NCBI GenBank assembly: GCA_011503125.2
Contig: WWBZ02000022.1
Coordinates: forward strand, 558,001-622,000
Reading direction: 5' to 3'
Origin: Botryosphaeria dothidea
Lineage: Eukaryota > Ascomycota > Dothideomycetes > Botryosphaeriales > Botryosphaeriaceae
Length of the DNA: 64,000 nucleotides
Within the stretch, counting starts at the first letter, position 1; every line of letters starts with the position of its first letter. Shown here one piece after another: positions 43,385 to 54,066 of this stretch. Both the position numbers and the translations under genes were made by a program. The notes beneath the pieces are model-generated. The model had not been told where the DNA came from, did no database searches, and saw only the letters and a list, made by a program, of their open reading frames with translations.

Positions 43385-44731
43385 ATGTCAGGCAGCATCG
43401 CATCCAAGGTGAGTTCTGCCATCGCTGCCACACCCTGCCTCGAGCAGTTTTTGTTCCGACGCTTTTGCACCATTCAATGCCCAGTTTTGCTTACTTGAGC
43501 CTCTCCGCAGAACCTTTACGAGCTCCTGGGTAATTCTCACCTGCAACCCCGCAAACGCAAGCACGGTTTCCATCTCATAACTTTTTCCAGGCAACGACCC
43601 GGAGCAGGACCCCGAAAGGAGGCAACCTGAGCCGCCCACCAAGGCCATTGACAAGCCTCTCGCCCGCGCCGGCAAGCGTAACGGTGCCACCGAGGCCCCG
43701 GTCAAGGATGCTCAGCGCCCCGCCGCCCCCCGTGGTGGCCGCCAGCAGTTCTCTGGCAACGAGGGAGGTAAGAACACCAACAATGTCGAGCTTTCAGCAC
43801 TTTGTGCGGAGTGCAGAGAGCACAGGCGGCTGTTAGTCTTTCAATTGGCATGAATCCCGGCTGACGCCTACCCCGCAGCTTTCCGCGACCGCAACGCCGG
43901 CAGCTCCAGCAACCGCGGCAAGCCGACCGACGATGGCCTCCGCCAGGACCGTCATTCCAACCGCCTGAGAGGTAATTTGCGCACATGACGCTTGCTGTCT
44001 CACATCTAACCTTGAACTAGGTGGAGAGCGTGGTGGCCGCGGCAAGGGTCCCCGCCGTGATGACCGTCACAGCCGCACTGGCGTCTCGTAAGGAACCATG
44101 CACCCGATGATATGCGCGGAATCCAGGTCTGACTGATTGCAGCGATCACCCGAAGCAGGTCCAGCAGGGCTGGGGCGGCGAGGACGGCAACAAGGAGCTC
44201 GCTGACGAGCAGGCCGGTGAGGCCATTGCCAAGCAGGAGGAGGACGCCGCCGCTGTTGAGGGCGACGGTGAGGCCGCTGAGCCTACTGAGGAGGAGAAGG
44301 TCAAGAGCTACGACGACTACCTCGCTGAGATCCTGGAGAAGAAGGCTGCTCTCGGTGCCAACGTCGAGATCCGCAAGCCCAACGAGGGTGCCAACAAGAA
44401 GTTCCCTGAGGGCAAGCCCATCGAGCGCGAAGAGGAGACTGCCTACTTCGTTGGTGAGGGTGGCAAGAAGGGCCGTGAAAGGTCCAAGAAGGAGAAGGCT
44501 GCTCTCGAGCTTGGTGACATCTACGGCCGTGGCGATGAGCGTGGCGGTTTCCGGGGCGGCCGTGGTGGCGCCCGTGGCGGCCGTGGTGGTCCTCGCGAGG
44601 GTGGTTTCCGTGGTGAGGGCCGTGGTCGTGGTGGCCGCGGTGGCCGCGGTGGTGAGCGTGGCGGTGCCCCCCGTGGTGGTACCCGCGTCAACCTCAGCGA
44701 CACCAACGCTTTCCCCAGCTTGGGCGCATAA
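43385..44731 (+). CDS. STM1: Stm1/SERBP1-like ribosome-binding protein
   Basis: Six exons join in one frame. The first encodes MSGSIASK and the second is a 19-nt microexon (43511-43529) giving NLYELLG. The N-terminus (SKNLYELLGNDPEQDPER) matches the Stm1 N-terminal motif. A basic, arginine/glycine-rich middle follows (GGERGGRGGKGPRRDDRHSR), then DHPKQVQQGWGG and the conserved EEEKVKSYDDYLAEILEKKA of the HABP4/PAI-RBP1 family. Serial RGG repeats lead to a C-terminal TRVNLSDTNAFPSLGA. By family it binds the mRNA channel of 80S ribosomes, clamps idle ribosomes and helps them survive starvation. Introns cluster in the first half, as in many fungal ribosomal-protein genes. Convergent with MOT1. 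Confidence 0.92.
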
Positions 44732-46027
44732 ACGAGCCGAATACTGAATACTCGGCGTATCCGCGCTCGCACAATGAGCGGACCGGACTGAAACTGGATT
44801 TACTACTCCCGTGCTAGGCTTTTCTTGAGGCTGCTGGCATCAAACAAAGCTTTTTCCAATATTGCAATCATGATGGACATCGGGAGCTCGTCTTACCTTT
44901 CTGGAAGGGGCTGCATGGTGTAATCAATCAAAAAAGTGGACAGAACAGGCAATGTACGAGACCTTCGCAAAGTTGTGTTTTGCTTCTACGTGTTGGTGTG
45001 ATTTCTATGCGAGCTTCCCTTCCGGTCCATCACTATTCTGTGAATTCTTTGCTGTGCTGATAGGAGTAGGGGTCTTTTCGGAGTTTGTTTCGTCGATGTT
45101 CCCCGTAGTCATGATTTGTGGGCAGCTCTAAACAGATTGCAGTAAACAATGCTCGTTTCCACCTCGTCCAGCCCGCAAAATGTGGAATGCGTGGTTTTCC
45201 AGCAGCTCGGTATCGAGATCCGCTTCGTTCCCCAAGCTGAGACAACCCACCAGTGTAGCTCGGAGAGCACATGATCTCAATGGTCCCGAAATTATCGCGG
45301 ACAGGTTGGGATAGCAACAAGGATTGGCTTGCTGTCCCAGTCGTTCTGCGGAAACCCAGACGTAGTTCACCCACTTCCATGGAAGCCGAATTTTGAGACC
45401 AAGAATCACCACCGGCACAGCCGGATAGACATTACCGTGTAGATACGAGTTCCGCCCCAAAGTATCGCAATAACAGAGTCGTCGAATATCACACATCCGG
45501 GGTTGAAGTAGCTCGGACCTGAAGATCGTCAGCCTTCCTGATCATCCTGGCACGGACGTTTGTTCTATCTTTGCATGCATTCTCGCGCTTGCTGTTACAA
45601 CGTTTAGAGCCCAACCTCGCATGCAAGCCCGAATCCACCGACGATAGCCTATTCAAGTTCCGCTTGTAACCGTGCAGTATCCACAGCTACCTGCCATGGT
45701 ATTTTTCTGTATATCAATCATTGATGTCTTCTATTCATCGCCACCGAGTTGCCTGCTCCTCTCACTCTAAATTTTCGTCAAAAGTCTGCTCTCCAAACAC
45801 AAGTACGCATTCCCCGCATGTAAGTCGTGGAATTGCGGGTAGCTGCAAATCAGCAGCTCCAAAAGCATCACGCCCTTACAAACAGGCTCTTGCTATCCAT
45901 TCCGCGCCCATTTCATGGCATATTTCCTACTCCGCACGTGCATCAACAGCTGTACAGAGGTGCATTGCGGTCGACGCCAAGCCCCGAATGCGATTTTCAT
46001 ACAGAAGCCCAGATCAGAACTACTGTT

Positions 46028-46098
46028 ATGGGGAGTCGAAGCAAGTGTATTACATTCTTAGGGACACAGCTATCCAAACGAATGCTTCGACTCTCCAC
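46028..46098. repeat. Palindromic element with deleted left-arm segment, loop reversed
   Basis: GGGGAGTCGAAG is joined directly to CAAGTGTATTACATTC, so about 14 nt of the left arm are missing. The right arm (AAACGAATGCTTCGACTCTC) is complete. The loop is reversed, and the flank block follows (GTTATATCTGTTAGAGGCCG...CCATCGGATGCAACA, about 46100-46147). Confidence 0.88.
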
Positions 46099-46449
46099 GA
46101 GGTTATATCTGTTAGAGGCCGTTACCGCTAACCATCGGATGCAACACTTATCTGTGCAGGCTCATTTCTTAAACAAATAAAAAACATTACCACTGCACGG
46201 TCGTCTTCTATCAAAACATGCGGAGGCTGTTCAATCTCTTCTGTGGGTATCCTGCACTGTCTGGAGCTCACTCGAAGACCGCTGATGTCCCTCACTCTAC
46301 GGAGGGGCAAGATCATGAGACCGTAGCACGCGTGCCTGAAGTTCCGAAGTCGGACGGACTTTAAACCCTGACTTCCACTACAGCAAAGCCCTACGAATCA
46401 CGCGTCTCGGATGCTTTGCAAAGAAGCCGTGTTTCCTATTCACTACTCA

Positions 46450-46466
46450 TACAGCCTGAATCGAGG
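46450..46466. repeat. ATCGAGG-A-CCTCGAT motif copy
   Basis: CAGCCTGAATCGAGGACCTC followed by GATCG matches the copy near 1519, including the CAGCCTG prefix. Confidence 0.6.
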
Positions 46467-47134
46467 ACCTCGATCGTGGTATACCTGCTTTGGTCATATT
46501 ACACTTGTTTGCTAAAAGCAGAACCCACGAAAACCCGCCGACACAGAATGCTTTCCCTTGCCTAGCGTACCGAATGCCTCACGTATGCCTTGGAATTTCC
46601 CCGTTTCCCATTGTCCCTTCCATGACCCGTCGCGCTTGCAGAAAAAAAAGTGATGAATGCTACCTTTTCTCTCTTCCATATCCCACTCCTTCGCCATGCC
46701 ATCCATTGCCCTAGCCACTCCAGGATCCAATCGACCCGCCAATACTCCTGTTCGTAAAAGGGAAAACAGAACAATTGGGACCGCTTCCTCCCATCATCAA
46801 TGCTATCCGAAAAGCAAATAAAAAGAAAAGAACAAGAAACCATCACCCGTCCATTCCTTGCAAAGCTATCCAGCGCAATACCCTTCCCTTTTCCAGTCGA
46901 ATATCAAGTAATATCCCAACTACCGGAGGGAGAAAAGATAAACAGGTAGAATCCGAGAGGAGATGAGAAGAGCAAAATGCAACCCAAAGTGTTCTAACCG
47001 CAATTCCTATTCATGACAAAAGCCCCCCCCCAAACCCAACCATACCCAGCTATTAGTCATACATTTGCCCGAAAAAAAAGGAAATAGGAGGAGTCTCTCT
47101 GCCTATGCGGACTGGCTGAAAAAACAATGGATTC

Positions 47135-50100
47135 TCAGCCTTTCATCGTCGCCAAGAAGTTGTCCAAATCGAACTCTTCCTGGTACTGTCTCTCGTCCCA
47201 AAGCTCGCCCAACTCGTCCAAGAAGCCCTTCTTGCCCTTTTCTCTCACCTCGCCAGTCGCGTCAACGGCGTCCTCTTCATTGATGGTGTCGTTGTTCGCG
47301 CCACCCGGATTAGATAGATCTGCACTATCCGTCGATAAATTGAACAAGTCAAGGATCTGATCTGTTTCCATGGTGCCTAAGCCCGCATTTTGTTGATTGA
47401 CGACAGTGCTGGCGACATCGATCTTGAAGCGCTGGAGGCTGAGGATCTTCTCTTCGAGTGTGCCACGCGTGACAATACGGTAGACGTTGACAACCTTCTT
47501 CTGACCGATGCGGTGAGCGCGATCCATGGCCTGCATGTCCTTCTGCGGGTTCCAGTCGTGTTCCACGAAGATGACTGTGTCGGCACCCGTAAGGTTGAGA
47601 CCCAGACCACCGACGCTCGTGGTAAGCAGGAGGACATCGTAGCTGGGATCCGAGTTGAACTTATTGACAATCTCCTGGCGACGGCTTGCCTCAACACCTC
47701 CATCTAGACGCATGTATTGCACGGATGGCAACATCTTCTTGAGGACGGTGTCTTGAACCATGTCCAACATTTCCTTCATCTGACAGAAGATAAGAGCGCG
47801 GTGAGGGGAAACAGCCTCGGCGGCGTTGGGAACATCGCCATGTCCCGCACCGTCTGACGGTGTAGTGCCAATACCGCAGTCAAGCAGCAAGTCGCGGAGA
47901 GCATTAAGCTTAGGTGCATGGGCTGGGTCCGCCAGGCTGCTATTTGATTTCGAGAGGTAGTGCTGGATGTCCTGGTATTGCTTGTGCTCGGGCTTCATGA
48001 CAAGAGCTGGCGAGTTGCACAACTTCCGCATGTACTGAAGGGCCTGGAAGATGTGTTGCTTGCTCTCCTTATCATTAGTCGTGGCTTTCTCCGCGAGTGT
48101 CTTGCCCTCCTTCTTCGTGAACTCCTCGAAGAGCCTACGTTGCAAGTCGGAGAGATCGCAGTAGTAGTTCTGCAGGATCTTTGGCGGGAGGTCATCCAAG
48201 ACTTCTTCCTTCAGGCGACGCAGCAAGAACGGCAGGACTTGCTTGTGCAAAGCCTCAATTGCCAGAGCGCCCGCCTCTTGCTCCTTAGACGATGACTTAG
48301 AGAAGCGCGATGCGGCGATGGGCTTAGCGAATCGATCTTGGAAAACCTTCTCAGTGCCGAGGAAACCAGGCATGAGGAAGTCAAACAAAGACCAGAGTTC
48401 AAGGACGTTGTTCTGGATAGGGGTACCCGTAAGGATGAGACGGTGATTGGAGATGAGGCGCTTGACGGCGAACGTGGTCTTCGTCTTGCTGTTTTTGATA
48501 AGGTGGCCTTCATCCAGAACGCAGTAGTTCCAGTTCAGAGGTGCCATTACTTCGATGTCATTGCGGCAGATATCGTATGATGTGATGACGATGTCAGCAT
48601 CGGCGAGTTGAGCGCGAACCTTGGCACGTTCCGCTGGTGGCCCTACATAGGCAACAGGGTTGAGGAACGGGGCGTATGTACGGATTTCCTGTTGCCAGTG
48701 GCCAGACAACGTTGGCGGACAAACGATCAGCGAGGGCAGGCGACGAACGTCGGGCGAACCGGTCTTCTTGTACTCCTCAGCACGGTTATGGTGGTCGCTT
48801 GCAACGATGCAGATTGTCTGCAAGGTCTTTCCGAGACCCATATCGTCGCAAAGAATTCCGTGAAGATGATAACGGTTGAGGAAAGCGAGCCAGTTAACAC
48901 CATCTTGCTGGTACGAGCGAAGCTCTGCCTTGATTGCGACAGGAATCTCGAAAGGCTCGACTTTCTTCGCATCAAGCATTTGAGCGATGAACTTTCTCTC
49001 ACGATCCCTTCCCTTGAGGAGTTCTTCCGATAGGCCTGGCGGATCAGGGATACCGGCTTCAAGAGGCACAAGCTTGACGAGTGTCGCGAATGTCGTGGTT
49101 GCGATCAGGCGAACATCGTTATCAGAATCACTCATACGACCCAGAACAGGCACGATGAGGAAAATGACGTATGGAAGAATTCCATCCTCCATCACATGAA
49201 TGAGATGATAGATGCACTCGATAGCACCCTGGCGACAGTGGACATCGATTGGATTGTTGATGGCTGGCATAACCTTCTCCACGAGCATGGTAATGCCTTG
49301 GACGGTCATGACGCTGCAGATGGTGGCGAAACACTTCGCGGCGGCGTACCGCAAGACCGAAAGTTTGGATTGCAGTGCCTTTGCGATGAGCGGCAGGAGG
49401 TCCAGAACGAACGAGTGCAAATCAGGGTGAAATTTGCCAACCAAGGCTCGTAATGTTGAGAGACCATCAACAACTTCTTGTCCAAGGACGTTGTCAGGGT
49501 TCGTGATGTCGCTTGGGAGCTCGTCGCTCGTGAATGCTTGCTTGATGGGTTCCTCAATGAGGGCGCGAAGAATCGGAATCCTCTCAAACAGCTGGCCTCC
49601 AAAGTTGGAAACCATCTGTTCCAAGGCTTCCTTTGCACCGCGTCTTGTGATGCGAGCGGCTTTTGCCTCTCTTTCAAACTTGGCGGCATCTGGGTGGTCT
49701 CTGATGTCTTCTTCCTTCTTGAGAGATAGAATACCAACCTCGACATCGGCGTTGACATGGAATTCCGGAGTCTCAGCGGTTTCCATGCAGCAAAACTTGA
49801 CCAGGTTTCCGACGACCTTCTCGACAACGACGCGCTTACCACTGGCGGCGACATGTTCCACAAGGACGGCAACGGCAGCGGCCGACCGCCTCTGGAGTTC
49901 CATATTCTCCTCATTCTTGACGCTGTCCATCATACCCTTGATGGTCAATGCCGGCTTCTTAGGAATCTCCCGGAAGGAAACAACTGCGGCTGCCGAGGCG
50001 GCCTTGATACGGATGTCTCTCTCTTGCTTGACAGCCTTGGCCTCATCAATGGCGTGCTGTACATCTTGCTGAGCTGCAAGGAGTGGCTGAGTCGCGGCAA

Positions 50101-53100
50101 CACGACTAGCCGGAGTCAAAGACTTTTTAAGCCGATCAAAATCAGGACCGACAATCTTCTCGCCATCCGTGATAGAGAAGGCATACTGGCTGGCATCCGG
50201 TTCTCCCTGAACGATAACTGCCAGCGTAGGCAGCTTCGCCGGAGCAACATGACCGAGGTCGCGGAAGGTATTGAGTAGAGATTGGCACTGTGCGCGTACG
50301 ATGGTGAGGTAGCTTGTGAGATCCCCGTAGCAAACAGGTCTCTCATCTTCGATCATGGATCGAATGACTTTGACGAGGTCTTGTGACAAGTCATCCTTCT
50401 CCGCATCAGAAGCCTTCGCAAACTCCTCGCTGATCATGCAGGTTGTAAGCTGTGATGTCGAATACGAAGAGCGCAAGTGAGGTAGAAGTCTCGGAGCGAA
50501 GACACCTTGGCGCGATGACTTTGGCCATAAGGCTATAGCCCGACCCAGTGCCTGCGCGGCGTAGATCTTAGAGCGAATGATCGTATCCGCACCAACGAGA
50601 TCTACGTCGCCCTCCATCATGGGAGCATCGATGTTGTGTGCAGAGGGCGGCGGGGTTTCCTTTTCTTTGTGTTTTTCCAATCTGCGGCGCTTCTTCGGTT
50701 GACCATCAGGAGTCGCTGATACTGGGGATATTCTTCGTGTGGCGTGGCCATTGGGAGCATACGACTGACCCGAGGGTCGTATGAAGAGGGTGGGATCCAT
50801 AGGGATAGGGTGGCGGGAAACACCAATCGGATGAACGGTCAAAGTCACTAGAGGGTCAATGTGCGGTTGGAATTCGTTGGCAAACGCTTCCGGACCTTCG
50901 GCGGCGAGAACCTCGAGAAGCTTGTTCCAGACTTGTAGAGAGAGTTTCAGGACCGGCTCATTGCGTTCGACAAGAAGGTTCTGATAGATTAGCCGGAGAG
51001 CTTTGCCGTTAATCCAGCCTTTAGTGCCCTCGCCTTCAATGTCGAGGAAAGTAAGAAGAGCGCGAAGGACTGCTGAGCGCACGCTTGTGATGGTGTGTCG
51101 GAGGAATGGGAAGAGGCGAGGGACTAGACGGGTGAATGACTGCTCAGGGTCCTTGGCTGCATTAAGCTTCATGGCGTCCAATACTTCAGTGAAGCTACAA
51201 AGCTTCGCAAGCAGGTCCATGACCGAGCCAGTGCTGGCACTAAGGTCATCGCTGAGATTCGACAAACAATCCCAGACGATGCCGATGAGTTGGTTGAGGG
51301 CGGCGGGCCTGAGGTTGACGAACTCTTTTGCAACTGGGATCAGTGTTGCGGCGCTGACAGCACGGACATCGTCGTCGAAATCGCCGAGGCCCCGCATGAC
51401 TGCGCTCAAAACACCATCCATAAGAGAGGGGTCTGTCAGGAGCAGATCATTCCGCACGGCAACCAAATACCTCATGCCGATCATGCCACCGTGGCAAGCC
51501 TGCCAGACGCGCTTCTCATTGAATTCGTCTTGCATCACCAAGCGGTAGAGGACCGTATACACGGCCCGGACAAGGTCGGAAGAAAGATATTGTAGTACCG
51601 CACCGAGCGTCTGACCTGCAGTTTCTCGGATGGGTGCAACGACATTATCTGACACATAGTCGCCGAACCGGTCCAGCATGAAGACGCAGCAGATCCGGCA
51701 TGACATGTCATCCAGCCACCTTTGATTCTGCAGGTCATTCTGCGTCCGGTTTTTCCCACGCTGTCTCCCAGCGCCCGCACCATGTACTCGGACAACCTCT
51801 CGAAGACCCATTGCTGCACCATGTCTGATTTCCCAGTTGGGATCGAAGAGATCCACGGTCAGGATCTCACATAGCCTATCGTAAGGCCATTCTAGGCCCT
51901 GCTCTTCTTCCTCGGTCTGAATAGTTGACTTTTCGGGTGCCGGTGCGCCCTTAAATTCCGAAACGACCTTGCTGTCGTCGTCATCACCGTGGCGTTCTAG
52001 GGAGAAGTAGTCATTGACCTTGTTCTCAGTGGCTTCTTCTTCAGTTTTAACCTCGGTCTTGACTGCGTGGGGTTCTGCCGGGGTCTGAGGGTGATCTTGG
52101 CTTGGCCTACGTGTTGCGAGATCAATGACGCGGACCTTGTTAGCTTGCCCCTTGAGATGCATCTTGTTCTTACGCTTCAGAGCATTGAGTTGCCTCTTGC
52201 TGAGCGCGTGGCCATTCTCATCGACAGGGGTCTGGGCGGGTTGATCGTGGCTGGGGGACACGGCTGTGTTGTGACTGGGTGACGAGATGCTGTTTTGGCG
52301 AGATACGCTTGTATCGAGCTTGTGCAAACCAATGCCAGGGGTGGGAGGTGGCATGCTCGATCTCGAGTTTGTGGGGGCGGCGATGTCCTCATGGGTGACG
52401 ATATCCTCGTCCATGTAGTCACCACCAATACCAAGACGAGCCTTTAGGCTTTTCTTTTGGTAGGCCAAGCGTTCTGCGGGATCCATGGCAGCAAGCTTGA
52501 AGTCATATTCACGACCAGCGCTGCCCAGAAGGTGCTTGCCGTTCTTGAGAATCATCGGAATGTCCAATGTCTCAAGCTGAAGTTGATCGTCGGACAAGGG
52601 AGGTAATTCGACCGCCTCTTCCTTCTTGACGGAGCCATTCGAGTGGCCGTTGGTTTCCGTCTTGACAGGATCATCTTCTGCGTTAGGGTCAAACTTCTCG
52701 GCATTCTCGACAATACCGCCAATGGCCTTGGCAGCAGCAGTGCGCGTGTCCCAGGACTTTGAGCGCAAATAAGGAATTACTCTGGTGAGAAGATTGAAAA
52801 GCTCCTCGGGGTGCTGCTTCTGGATATCGGCGAGCTGTTGTGCGGCGGTGTTCCGGATGAGCTGGGTACTCCCTGTTTCCAGAAGGCTGTTGTGTTACAG
52901 GGTCAGTGTTGGGTCTCATTTGGCGATCATGCGCATCAAGGGCGCGGTGGATGAGAGAGCACTTACGTGACTAAGCGATCCAGCCTGTACCATTACCAGT
53001 CAGCGCGCAGATTCTTTCAAGGCCCCCGGGGCGCCAAGAGGCCCGACCAGCGATCCGTGGGGGGCCGGAAATGACGATCGTCATGTGATTGGCTGCAGGG

Positions 53101-53118
53101 CACTCACCGGGACGCCAT
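47135..53118 (-). CDS. MOT1: TATA-binding-protein-associated SNF2 ATPase Mot1
   Basis: Three coding exons: 53118-53108 (11 nt), 52984-52967 (18 nt) and 52886-47135, giving about 1926 aa. The splice rebuilds MASRLDRLVTLLETGSTQLI, the conserved Mot1 start. HEAT repeats fill the N-terminal 1,200 residues, with LTVHPIGVSRHPIPMDPTLF and the central Mot1 domain. The Swi2/Snf2 ATPase domain lies at about 1290-1800: DDMGLGKTLQTICI (Walker A), VLDEGHLIKNS (DEGH box), LILTGTPIQNNVLELWSLFD, LLLTTSVGGLGLNLTGADTV and DRAHRIGQKKVVNVYR (motifs V and VI). By family the nuclear enzyme uses ATP to remove TBP from DNA and so redistributes it between promoters. The C-terminal segment FDLDNFLATMKG resembles the conserved tail. 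The two tiny first exons are unusual. Confidence 0.97.
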
Positions 53119-54066
53119 AGTTTACGCCTCCTGCCAGCTCCAACAAAAATTGATGATTAGCTAAGAGGGCGAAGTCGTGTCCACCGCAGCAGCAGCAAGA
53201 CGGTGATCGGAAAGTGTTGATGGGGCGGGACGCGGATCGCTGGTTGGTGTAGGACCATCACACATGCATTTCGCGCATCGGCGGGGGGCGCGGGTCGGGG
53301 GCGGGGGCCGGCTCGGGGCTGGGTGGTGTGCTGCGGCGGAAAAACCGGGCGGCGTCTGATGTTGGTGCGGTGGTGACATTCGCTCTGGCGGGCGCGCGGT
53401 CGTAATAAGTATTTGCGCGCTCGTGAGAAACGGCCCTTGTCGCGTAGGTCACGCTAGGCCAGCTGCAGACTAGCGCCTCTCGCTCCCGCCGCTAAACCCA
53501 GGACGTGCTAAAGATCAGCACTCTGCCATCGGCTTTGACTCCAACGACTCCATGTGAGTGGCCACCGCTGCGCGCGTCTGGTGCGCTGCGCCCGCGCTCC
53601 ATCTGTTGAAGAATGCGGTCTCTGCCTCGACCTCTGCCTCCGCTCTAGCCCGCGCCGCTGCCCGCTATCCGCCATCTGGGATGGCGTCGTTGCGCGCTGC
53701 CGCGGCGCGCCCGGGGGCTGTCTGGTGGCAGGGCAGGCGCGACCCTGGCCGCAACCACGACCCTTGGCCTGAGGCGCTGCCGGGGTGCGCAGGTCCACGC
53801 TTCATTAACGGACGCGCAGGAGATCACTGCAGCGCAACGCACCGCGCCGTGTCATCTTTGCCGGCACTTGCCCAGCCCTCCAAGCCGTCGCCGTCGCTGC
53901 ACGCTGCTTGCTCTTCAAACCCGTAGGCAACAGCACTCGGTGCAAAAGGACAGCTGTCATCAGCCTCAGCCTTGTCTAGTCTGACCGGGAGCCTATCTAG
54001 CGTATACCCCGGAACGCCTTGCACATCCACTCAGATCCGTCGCATCAAAGCTTCGCCATCGCCTCG
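53119..54066. other. Intergenic region upstream of MOT1
   Basis: The sequence is GC-rich and holds the MOT1 promoter and the 3' end of the acyl-CoA synthetase. Frames here are artefacts of GC-rich sequence. No repeat copy is seen. Confidence 0.5.

Larger units (their letters stand above)
44732..47134. other. Convergent gene-free region with repeats
   Basis: It holds the 3' ends of STM1 and MOT1. No supported gene is present. A palindromic element with a shortened left arm lies at 46028-46098 and an ATCGAGG-type motif at about 46450-46466. Confidence 0.5.
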
